A DNA stretch of 9,009 nt from Deferribacteres bacterium JdFR-76 (GTDB taxonomy: Bacteria; Zhuqueibacterota; JdFR-76): the NCBI GenBank assembly GCA_002011685.1, contig MTOL01000032.1, forward strand, positions 705 to 9,713, read 5' to 3'. Made by a program: the position numbers and the translations under genes. Position 1 is the stretch's first letter. Each line of letters begins with the position of its first letter. Below are positions 1 to 6,116 of this stretch, in pieces. The notes under the pieces are model-generated. The model did not search any database. It saw only the letters and a list, made by a program, of their open reading frames with translations, and was not told the origin of the DNA.

Positions 1-197
1 TAACGGACCGGATCCGCATCTGTTTCGAAGGCCCGTCCGAACTGGCCCGGGCTGTGGAAGAGATGCGAGATTATATTCAAACGGAAACGCTGGCCGAATC
101 GGTGAACGGTGAGTTTCAGGATCTCGATTACACCAAGGAATGGAAGATCAATGAGTACAGGGCAAAGATTTCGATTGAGCGCATCAAATCCGAGTAG
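1..197 (+). CDS. ileS: Isoleucyl-tRNA synthetase, C-terminal end (partial)
   Basis: This is the last 64 codons of a gene entering from the left edge, read in the frame starting at base 3 and ending at TAG 195-197. The enzyme charges tRNA-Ile with isoleucine in the cytoplasm. The visible tail has the pattern of the extreme C-terminus of long bacterial/eukaryote-like IleS proteins: a TDRIRI strand, a helix, then YIQTETLAESV (the 'ET-LA' signature) and a final ERIKSE. No catalytic motif is inside the window, so the call rests on this tail and on the neighbouring lspA, since ileS-lspA linkage is very common in bacteria. The gap to the next gene is only 15 bases and carries that gene's ribosome-binding site, suggesting co-transcription. 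Another synthetase tail of the same class (for example ValS) is less likely given the ETLA motif. Confidence 0.8.
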   Translation, partial: TDRIRICFEGPSELARAVEEMRDYIQTETLAESVNGEFQDLDYTKEWKINEYRAKISIERIKSE

Positions 198-212
198 CTG
201 AGGAGTGCGGCC

Positions 213-590
213 ATGGATTCAAAACAGCTGGAACATTACCGGGAGCTGCTTCTGAAAAAACGGCAGGAACTGTTGGAGCAGCTTGGGTACATCCGGGAAA
301 CGTCATTTAGCGACACGATGAAAGACGCCAGTGGTGAAAATTCGGCCTATACGTACCACATGGCTGACCAGGGGACCGATACCCAGGAACGGGAGAAGGC
401 ATTCATGCTGGCTTACCGTGAAGGGCGGCTGATTTACCACATCGATGAGGCCCTGGCACGCATCGAGAAGGGAACATACGGGCTGTGCCAAGAATGTGGA
501 GAGCCCATTTCTCCTGAACGTCTGGAAGCGGTTCCGCATGCGCGGCTGTGTATCGACTGCAAGTCGAAAGAAGAATCACAAAAGGCGTAA
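213..590 (+). CDS. DksA/TraR family zinc-finger protein
   Basis: A 125-residue cytoplasmic protein of the DksA/TraR family, whose members bind in the secondary channel of RNA polymerase and tune promoter activity. Seen in the sequence: an N-terminal charged helix (residues about 1-30), a middle segment ending in a long helix rich in E/R (about 50-85, the second arm of the family's coiled coil), then a four-cysteine zinc finger, C92-x2-C95-x17-C113-x2-C116, within GLCQECGEPIS and LCIDC. The start at 213 is supported by AGGAG at 201-205, seven bases upstream. It lies between ileS and lspA, a placement I recall for such proteins in Bacteroidota-like genomes. It is shorter than E. coli DksA (151 aa), and I cannot tell whether the acidic tip needed for ppGpp synergy is conserved, so I leave the symbol empty. 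Family assignment is firm; regulatory role is inferred. Confidence 0.9.
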   Translation: MDSKQLEHYRELLLKKRQELLEQLGYIRETSFSDTMKDASGENSAYTYHMADQGTDTQEREKAFMLAYREGRLIYHIDEALARIEKGTYGLCQECGEPISPERLEAVPHARLCIDCKSKEESQKA

Positions 591-591
591 G

Positions 592-1095
592 GTGGATCGG
601 TTGCGGTACTTTGTTCTTTCGTTTTTCGTCGTGGTGCTGGATCAGGCCACCAAGTGGCTGACTAAAAAATACATGATGCTCAGCGAATCCCGCCAGGTGC
701 TCGGGGATTTTTTGCGCTACACCTACATTGAGAATCCCGGAATGGCCTTTGGGATTCAGATTGGCAACCGTACCCTTTTTACCATCTTTTCTGTGGCCGC
801 AAGTATCGTCATATTTGCCTATTTGCTCAAAACCCGCGGTGATAGGAAAGTCGTAAAATGGTCCCTCTCTCTGGTTCTGGGAGGAGCCATTGGCAACCTC
901 ATTGACCGGGTTTTCCGCGGATCGGTAGTGGACTTCATTGATGTGGGCATTGGGGAGCTGCGCTGGCCCGTGTTCAATGTCGCCGATTCTGCCGTGACCG
1001 TCGGAATGATTATCCTGCTGGTTGTCATTCTGTTTGAAAAACATCCGGAAGAAGAAACCGCACCGCTGAAAGAATCCCGGTCTCCACAATCCTGA
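592..1095 (+). CDS. lspA: Lipoprotein signal peptidase (signal peptidase II)
   Basis: An inner-membrane aspartic protease that removes the signal peptide of prolipoproteins after diacylglyceryl addition; 167 residues, the usual family length. Four hydrophobic segments are visible (about 6-22, 60-79, 90-105, 133-151). Family motifs are all present: LDQATKW (D17), ENPGMAFGI (47-55), GNLIDR with catalytic D105, VVDFIDV (112-118) and FNVADSAVTVG with catalytic D132. The longest open frame begins at ATG 445 but would add 49 non-homologous residues inside the dksA-like gene. GTG 592 gives a normal N-terminus and has AAGG at 582-585, six bases upstream. TTG 601 is an alternative. It begins one base after the previous stop, indicating translational coupling. 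One likely client, a lipobox protein, is encoded at 5392-6021. Confidence 0.95.
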   Translation: MDRLRYFVLSFFVVVLDQATKWLTKKYMMLSESRQVLGDFLRYTYIENPGMAFGIQIGNRTLFTIFSVAASIVIFAYLLKTRGDRKVVKWSLSLVLGGAIGNLIDRVFRGSVVDFIDVGIGELRWPVFNVADSAVTVGMIILLVVILFEKHPEEETAPLKESRSPQS

Positions 1096-1100
1096 GGCCG

Positions 1101-2111
1101 ATGTCCCGCCGGCAGCTTCACATCGTCGTCCCTCCCAATCAGCCATCCGAACGCATTGATAAGTTTTTGGCAGTCTGCATCGAAGAGGCTTCCCGTTCTC
1201 AGATTCAAAAGTGGATTGAAGAGCAGCTGGTTCGGGTCAACGGAGTTCCTGTTAAGCAAAGCTATCTGGTACATCCCGGCGAAGAGATCCATGTGGAGAT
1301 CCCGGAGCCGCGGAAACTGGAGCTGGTGCCGCAAAACATACCGCTCGCCGTGCTTTTTGAGGACGAGCATCTGCTGGTAATAGACAAACCTGCCGGGCTG
1401 GTGGTCCATCCGGCTGTGGGGCATCCGGACGGAACGCTGGTGAACGCTCTTCTGTACCACTGCAATCAGCTTTCGGAAGTTAGCGGTGAAACGAGACCCG
1501 GGATTGTTCACCGGCTGGATAAAGATACCTCTGGATTGATGGTGATCGCCAAAGATGACTATGTGCACCGGAAGCTTTCGGAACAGTTCTCCAGCCGTAC
1601 CATCGAGCGGAGCTACGTCGCGGTTGTGTGGGGCCATTTCGAACAGAAAACGGGGCGGATCGAAACCTTTTTCGGGCGCAGTCCTACCAACCGCAAAAAA
1701 ATGGCGGTGCTTTCAGAAGGAAAACTGGCAATTACGGAGTACCGGGTTCTTGAAGAACTGCCGCTGATCAGTGTTGTGGAATGCCAGCTTAAAACCGGGC
1801 GTACGCATCAGATCCGGGTGCATATGGCCCATCTGGGTCATCCGGTGGTGGGCGACTACGTGTATGGGGGCAAGCGCAAGCGGGTTGGTTCGCTGAAGGC
1901 TGCGGAACGGCCACTGGCCCAGCAGTACCTGGAAAAGATGCCCAGGCAGGCCCTCCACGCCCGGACTCTCGGGTTCGTCCATCCACGAACCGGGGAGAAA
2001 CTTTATTTTGTGAGTGAACTCCCGGAGGACATGCGTCAGTTTTTGGAATTTGCCCGCAGCGTGCAAAAGAAACCGGCGCCGGCGAGCGATAACCCGGAAA
2101 CATCCGGGTGA
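1101..2111 (+). CDS. RluD/RluA-family 23S rRNA pseudouridine synthase
   Basis: A 336-residue RNA-modifying enzyme that isomerises uridine to pseudouridine, most likely in 23S rRNA. Domains in order: an N-terminal S4 RNA-binding domain (about 16-70, with ERIDKFLA and RVNGVPVKQSY), then the RluA-type catalytic domain (about 84-320). The signature PGIVHRLDKDTSGLMVIAK is present, with D140 in the HRLD position of the catalytic aspartate. GRTHQIRVHMAHLGHPVVGD (233-252) is the second family hallmark. The S4 plus RluA layout matches RluD/RluC/YlyB rather than the small RluA type, but the exact target uridine cannot be read from sequence. ATG 1101 lies five bases after the lspA stop, with a short GAGG overlapping that stop. 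The lspA-rluD-like pair is common in bacteria. The last 15 or so residues are P/E/S-rich and look disordered. Confidence 0.93.
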   Translation: MSRRQLHIVVPPNQPSERIDKFLAVCIEEASRSQIQKWIEEQLVRVNGVPVKQSYLVHPGEEIHVEIPEPRKLELVPQNIPLAVLFEDEHLLVIDKPAGLVVHPAVGHPDGTLVNALLYHCNQLSEVSGETRPGIVHRLDKDTSGLMVIAKDDYVHRKLSEQFSSRTIERSYVAVVWGHFEQKTGRIETFFGRSPTNRKKMAVLSEGKLAITEYRVLEELPLISVVECQLKTGRTHQIRVHMAHLGHPVVGDYVYGGKRKRVGSLKAAERPLAQQYLEKMPRQALHARTLGFVHPRTGEKLYFVSELPEDMRQFLEFARSVQKKPAPASDNPETSG

Positions 2112-2224
2112 CACCCGAAAAGTGACCAAATTCCGCAGGTGACGGGCAAAATCTTTTGCAACCTGAAAACGGCCTTCCCGTATGTTATGCATGACTCGGA
2201 TGGGACCAAAAGGAGGATCTGATC
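2112..2224 (+). other. Intergenic region upstream of the exported-protein cluster
   Basis: This 113-base gap is much longer than the gaps in the preceding operon, so it is a reasonable place for a separate promoter. Its clearest element is AAAAGGAGG ending at 2216, a near-perfect Shine-Dalgarno sequence eight bases before ATG 2225. A weak promoter candidate is TTGCAA (2156-2161) with TATGTT (2181-2186), but the 19-base spacing is long and the boxes are imperfect, so I do not call it as a promoter. No T-run terminator follows rluD, so read-through from the upstream operon remains possible. Confidence 0.4.
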
Positions 2225-3451
2225 ATGCTCGGGAACCGGACAAGAATACAGTATGCCTGCCTGACTGTATTGGTTCTTCTGGCGTTTGGCTCGGTGACTA
2301 TGGCGGGGCACTCTGTTTCTCACCGGTATGCTTCAATTGCCGGCCCGTGTGATGACGAGTGTGCTACTGCTGTGGATGGTTGGGATGACGACTCCTTTTA
2401 TTTCAGCTATAACCGGGTGGATGGGGTGGTTCTGGGGCTGAAAAAATCACCGATCAGCTACCGCCGGCATGGTACAATGCAGCTTTACGGGAAGGCTGCA
2501 TTGTCCACCAAAAGCAAGCGGTTTATTTATCATGCCGTGCTGGAGCGGAGCTTTTTCCCGGTGGATGCCCGGTTTGCCATCGGGATTGAGAGCTACGATC
2601 TCACCTATACCGAGGACCGCTGGATTATCCCGGAAACGGAAAACATGCTAGCGGCCCTGCTGATACATGAGGATTTCCACGATTTTTACCAGCGGAAAGG
2701 CTACGGGTTTTACATCTCCCAGAATCTGACGCGCCACTTGAGACTCCGGGCCGGGTATTATGAAGAAGAACACCGGAGTCTGGATGTGCTATCGGAATGG
2801 TCTCTTTTTGGCGGGAAAAAGCGGTTTCGTCCCAATCCGCCGGTAGAAGAGGCAACTTTTAAAGGATTTGTCGGAAGGCTCTGTTTCGATACACGCAACC
2901 GCCGCCACGCGCCGCGGAGGGGCTGGCTCGTTCAGGCCATCGCTGAGTACTTTCGGGAGGATATGGACAATGCGCTGGCGTATCAGCGGTATATTCTGGA
3001 TATCCGCCGTTACCAGCCAATTTCTCGCGGGGAAAATCTGAATTTCCGGCTGCGCATCGGAGAAACATCCGGCCGTGTGCCGGTGCAAAAGTATTTTGAT
3101 ATCGGTGGAATCAGCACCCTGCGGGCCTACGATTACAAAGCGTTCACCGGGACCCGGATGGTGCTGGCAAACCTGGAGTACGCCATTAACTGGGACCGTC
3201 TGGACTGGTATCCGGATATCCCGTTTATAGATTGGTTTGATCTGTTTAATCTGGTCCTGTTTGTGGATGCCGGTGCGGCCTGGCCCCGGCAGGAGCTCCG
3301 ATTTCAGGATCTCACGCCATCTGATTTGAGGGCTGATGTGGGGATCGCCTTTGCCAATGACGACGGGACCGTACGGTTAAACATCGCCAAACGGACCGAC
3401 CGCAGTGTGGATGCCATCCGGATTACATTCCGGATCTCCAGACCATTTTGA
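2225..3451 (+). CDS. Omp85-superfamily (BamA/TamA-type, D15) outer-membrane beta-barrel, no POTRA domains
   Basis: A 408-residue exported protein. The signal peptide occupies about 1-27 (hydrophobic CLTVLVLLAFGSV, then MAG). A short extension (28-56) holds a C42-x3-C46 pair in GPCDDECA, after which the barrel starts at FYFSYNRVDGVVLGL (58-72). Omp85 barrel landmarks are visible: FDTRNRRHAPRRGW (221-234), matching the D-[ST]-R-N...P-x-x-G-[WY] signature; DIGGISTLRAYDY (292-304) in the place of the loop-6 VRG[FY] motif; LEYA (317-320); LVLFVDAGAAW (343-353); and a final strand ending in phenylalanine (ITFRISRPF), a typical OMP assembly signal. There is no room for POTRA domains, so it is a barrel-only member and not BamA itself. 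The conserved VRG is LRA here. The alternating polar/hydrophobic pattern runs throughout. Function is unknown; it could be a pore, an anchor or an export barrel for its neighbours. Confidence 0.85.
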   Translation: MLGNRTRIQYACLTVLVLLAFGSVTMAGHSVSHRYASIAGPCDDECATAVDGWDDDSFYFSYNRVDGVVLGLKKSPISYRRHGTMQLYGKAALSTKSKRFIYHAVLERSFFPVDARFAIGIESYDLTYTEDRWIIPETENMLAALLIHEDFHDFYQRKGYGFYISQNLTRHLRLRAGYYEEEHRSLDVLSEWSLFGGKKRFRPNPPVEEATFKGFVGRLCFDTRNRRHAPRRGWLVQAIAEYFREDMDNALAYQRYILDIRRYQPISRGENLNFRLRIGETSGRVPVQKYFDIGGISTLRAYDYKAFTGTRMVLANLEYAINWDRLDWYPDIPFIDWFDLFNLVLFVDAGAAWPRQELRFQDLTPSDLRADVGIAFANDDGTVRLNIAKRTDRSVDAIRITFRISRPF

Positions 3452-3488
3452 GCGAATACGCCTGCAAATCATCAAGGAGGAATAGAGA

Positions 3489-4373
3489 ATGCGCTCTGTT
3501 TTGAATATTTGCTTGCTTTTTATTTTGATGCAGGCAGGGAATCCGGTCCTCTGGGCGCGGGAAGTGCCCGGTGTCGTTGAAAAAGAATATCACTTTACGG
3601 CTTCCCGCGATGAACCTCTGTTCGTTCGCCTGGAAGTGGATGCGGGTGAAATAGAGATCCGACCCTCCGGCGAGGACCGGGATGTCTATCTGACCGCACG
3701 GTATGCAGAGCGGCGCCTCCGCCTGGATGTGGAGTTTGACGATGATGATAACGAACTCTACGTGTACTTTGACGTACGAAAGTGGCTGGACGATGACCGG
3801 GGACGGGACACCGTGGCACGGCTGGTGCTCGAGCTGCCGGTGGATGTGCCCATTGAGATAGAAAGCCGGATCAAAGCCGGAGAAACAGACATTGAGCTGG
3901 GGGGAATCTTTCTGAGGCGCCTGGAATTGAAAATGCTGGCCGGCGAAACGATTATCTCGTTCTCTGAGCCGAATCCCGGCATTGCCGAGGAGATATACAT
4001 CGATACCAAAATTGGCGAACTGAGTGTAAAAAAGCTAGGAAATGCCCGCTTCCGTTATGCAGCCGTCGATGGAAGCATCGGCGAACTGAGTGTAGACCTG
4101 AGCGGCGACGCTGAAATCGATTTTGACCAGGAGCTGGACCTGAACCTGAGTCTGGGAGAAACAACCCTCTACGTACCCGAAGATAGTCCTGTCCGCCTGC
4201 GGGTTTCTAAATTCCTGTTTTTTTCCGCTGTAGACATCCCGGACGAGTTTGATCGTCACGGGAAATACTATTTTCTACCGGCTTATGAAGAAGCGGATCA
4301 TGGGTTGGAGATTTCTGTTTCGCCGGGGCTTGGATCTCTGGATGTTCGGTTAAAAAAGTCAAGGGATGAATAG
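3489..4373 (+). CDS. Exported toast-rack (LiaF/DUF2154-like) beta-repeat protein
   Basis: A 294-residue protein with a signal peptide (hydrophobic 5-22, probable cleavage after LWA at 23). ATG 3489 is preceded by AAGGAGG (3474-3480) at eight bases. The mature part consists of repeated beta rungs built on G-E: DAGEIEI (51-57), KAGETDIELGG (129-139), LAGETIISFSEPNP (150-163), KIGELSVKKLGNARF (174-188), SIGELSVDLSG (196-206), SLGETTLYVP (221-230), GLGSLDV (280-286). The order 'GETxI-LGG... GExxI-F..PNP... GELxVxxLGNARF' is the hallmark of the toast_rack/DUF2154 family, related to the C-terminal domain of LiaF. LiaF proteins are inner-membrane anchored, whereas this one has only a signal peptide and should be periplasmic or exposed. 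An acidic stretch (84-105: DDDDN, DDDRGRD) is notable. Molecular function is unknown; a structural or ligand-sensing role is inference. Confidence 0.8.
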   Translation: MRSVLNICLLFILMQAGNPVLWAREVPGVVEKEYHFTASRDEPLFVRLEVDAGEIEIRPSGEDRDVYLTARYAERRLRLDVEFDDDDNELYVYFDVRKWLDDDRGRDTVARLVLELPVDVPIEIESRIKAGETDIELGGIFLRRLELKMLAGETIISFSEPNPGIAEEIYIDTKIGELSVKKLGNARFRYAAVDGSIGELSVDLSGDAEIDFDQELDLNLSLGETTLYVPEDSPVRLRVSKFLFFSAVDIPDEFDRHGKYYFLPAYEEADHGLEISVSPGLGSLDVRLKKSRDE

Positions 4374-4378
4374 GCACA

Positions 4379-5389
4379 ATGTGGACCACGCGTGTGCCGC
4401 GGATTTCTCCATTACTGGGTTTGCTTTTGCTTTTTTTCTGGTGCGGCGACACCCAAGCCTATGAACTCAGTCACAGGGAAGTACTGATATTTCCGTTTGC
4501 CGGAAAAGAGCGTTTGGAGATCCGCCTGAGTTACGGGCGGCTGGTGTTGCGACCCTGGAAGAAGTCCAGCATCCGTGTGGAGCTGGAAAAAGTTGCTCAG
4601 GGCGTTTCGCGAAAGGCGGCGGAGGCGCGCCTGAAGCAGATGGACTGGGTGGCAAAGGAGCTGCCCAACGGGCTTCAGTTTTATGATGTTGGGTTGAGAG
4701 AGGGCAATCCGCTGGGAAGTCTATTGCGCTGGACGGGACTCCGCGGCGCACGTCCGGGCGAAATCCGTGCAGAACTGCGCGTGCCGGAGGGAATTCAGCT
4801 GTTTGTGCGCATCACAGAAGGCAGCATCGATATGGATTCGCTGGTTGCGGAGGTGGAACTGGAATGTACCACGGGTGAAGTGCAGATCCGGCACCTCAAA
4901 ACTTCTGCTCTGAACGTGAAACTGCACAGCGGGGAAATCCGCCTGTCCGATATCTCCGGGGATGAAGACATTCTTCCAAGTTGCCAGATTCAGATAGTGG
5001 AAGGAGGTACGGAAGTTCAGCGGCTTTTCGCTGAGCGGCTTATGGCCCGGTCTGACGAAGCCACACTTTATTTTGTGAACTGCACGGTCAACGAGGCCGA
5101 CATCCGGGCCGGGCGCGGAGATGTTTACGTTTTTTTTCCGGGGGGCAATCTCGCAAGCTGGAATGTTGAATCCCGGAGCGGAGATCTGTTTCTGCGTCTT
5201 CCGGATGATTTGCTCTGGAGCGTTCTACTGGATACGGCCGACGGTATTCTCATGCCAATAGGAAATGTGGGACCACACTTTACCGGAATTTCGCGGCGAA
5301 GGTTTGAGTGGATGCCTTCGGGCGATGTTGTGGGACAGCTACGGTGTGTTTCGGAAACCGGAGATATTTACCTACTACCCGGCGGGTGA
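4379..5389 (+). CDS. Exported DUF4097-like beta-repeat protein
   Basis: A 336-residue protein beginning five bases after the previous stop, so probably translationally coupled; its own ribosome-binding site is weak. A signal peptide is clear (LLGLLLLFFW, 12-21, then GDTQA and probable cleavage after A27). C22 is not in a lipobox (FFWC). Repeating short strands turn on a G-acidic/polar dipeptide: TEGSIDM (147-153), TTGEVQI (164-170), HSGEIRL (183-189), GRGDVYV (245-251), RSGDLFL (266-272), ETGDIYL (326-332), spaced mostly about 20 residues or multiples of it, as in DUF4097-type beta solenoids. A helical, charged stretch (about 74-93) interrupts the repeats. The sequence is more degenerate than the DUF4097 protein at 6117-6932, so the family call is moderate. 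Likely periplasmic or surface; no enzymatic motif is seen. C202 and C235 are isolated. Confidence 0.65.
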   Translation: MWTTRVPRISPLLGLLLLFFWCGDTQAYELSHREVLIFPFAGKERLEIRLSYGRLVLRPWKKSSIRVELEKVAQGVSRKAAEARLKQMDWVAKELPNGLQFYDVGLREGNPLGSLLRWTGLRGARPGEIRAELRVPEGIQLFVRITEGSIDMDSLVAEVELECTTGEVQIRHLKTSALNVKLHSGEIRLSDISGDEDILPSCQIQIVEGGTEVQRLFAERLMARSDEATLYFVNCTVNEADIRAGRGDVYVFFPGGNLASWNVESRSGDLFLRLPDDLLWSVLLDTADGILMPIGNVGPHFTGISRRRFEWMPSGDVVGQLRCVSETGDIYLLPGG

Positions 5390-5391
5390 GA

Positions 5392-6021
5392 ATGAAAAGA
5401 TCAGCGCAGGTTTTGTTATTGCTGCTGGTGGTTAGCACGGCGGTAGGCTGCCTAGAATACGACGAGCAGCTCATTCTGCGTCCCGATGGTTCCGGCTTGC
5501 TGCTGGTGCATTATGCCAATCAGCGCGATATGCGGTTTCAGAACCTTTATTTTCCGTCGGATCCGTATGAAATTGAAGAGTACATCTCAAGAAATTATGT
5601 GGGCGAAGGGGTGGATCTGCGGCGGAAGGCGATCCTCCAAAAAGGACGCTGGACCCACGTCTACATCATGCTGCAGTTCAGCCGCTTGGGTAATCTGAAT
5701 CAGCTGCCCAGATTTGCCTCGGAAGGGTTCCGTTTCATCCGGGAAGGTAAGGGGCGCTGGCGTGTACGGCGGTTTCTGGTACTGGAGAGAGGTCCGGTCA
5801 CAGAAGGTGCTCTTTTCCGAAAGCTGGGAATCAACCGGGTGGTAAACCGGGAATTGCTGGCAGAGGTAACCTTCCGTTTTCAGTGGATTCTGCCGGGAAA
5901 AATTGTAACGTCCAATGCCACGCGTATCCTGTCTGATGATGTGGCGGTCTGGGAAATGACGTTGGATCAGCTGCTGAAGAAACAGTTTTTTGAGTTTTTT
6001 GTGGTATTTAAGAAAAAGTAG
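5392..6021 (+). CDS. LppM-like putative lipoprotein
   Basis: A 209-residue protein with a lipoprotein signal peptide: MKRSAQ, a hydrophobic run (VLLLLLVV), then AVGC with the acceptor cysteine at C20. The residue after the cysteine is leucine, not aspartate, so by the enterobacterial Lol rule it would go to the outer membrane. The mature part starts EYDEQLILRPDGSGLLLVHY (22-41), followed by a mixed alpha/beta domain and LPGKIVTSNATR (167-178) plus VAVWEMTLDQLL (184-195). This 'DGSG ... LPGK..SNA ... W' layout resembles LppM/DUF3153-type domains, recalled rather than searched. There is no C-terminal membrane helix; the end is F/K-rich (FFEFFVVFKKK). An in-frame ATG at 5308 would lack a signal peptide. 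ATG 5392 is preferred, and GTG 5386 overlaps the upstream TGA (GTGA) as an alternative. Either start implies coupling to the upstream gene. Function unknown. Confidence 0.75.
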   Translation: MKRSAQVLLLLLVVSTAVGCLEYDEQLILRPDGSGLLLVHYANQRDMRFQNLYFPSDPYEIEEYISRNYVGEGVDLRRKAILQKGRWTHVYIMLQFSRLGNLNQLPRFASEGFRFIREGKGRWRVRRFLVLERGPVTEGALFRKLGINRVVNRELLAEVTFRFQWILPGKIVTSNATRILSDDVAVWEMTLDQLLKKQFFEFFVVFKKK

Positions 6022-6116
6022 GGCGGTGTCTGTCATCTGTTCCGGGAAGATTGGAGACATGCTCGTGGTTCCGTGAAGCGGAGAGGGATGGTTTTTCCAT
6101 AAAAGCTGGAGGGGCT
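6022..6116 (+). other. Short intergenic spacer before the second DUF4097 gene
   Basis: These 95 bases are open in the downstream frame from TTG 6051, but the encoded residues (METCSWFREAERDG...) do not look like a signal peptide or a beta repeat, so I treat the stretch as untranslated leader. No terminator hairpin or convincing promoter was seen. The only clear element is the ribosome-binding site at its end. Confidence 0.4.
6108..6114 (+). promoter_or_regulatory. Ribosome-binding site deciding start at 6117
   Basis: GGAGGGG lies just upstream of ATG 6117. Spacing from the GGAGG core to the ATG is four bases, slightly short but acceptable. It favours the ATG that gives a normal signal peptide over TTG 6051. 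Confidence 0.55.

Noticed and set aside
403..1146. 247-codon open frame on the - strand across the dksA-like gene and lspA
   Set aside because: It overlaps two well-supported genes, has a low-complexity H/N/G-rich product and no ribosome-binding or domain support.
2092..2109. Small inverted repeat ACCCGG / CCGGGT at the end of the pseudouridine synthase gene
   Set aside because: The stem is only six base pairs, lies within the coding end and has no T-run after it, so a terminator cannot be supported.
6051..6116. N-terminal extension of the second DUF4097 gene from TTG 6051
   Set aside because: The extra 22 residues would precede and spoil a clean signal peptide, and a purine-rich ribosome-binding site sits directly before ATG 6117.
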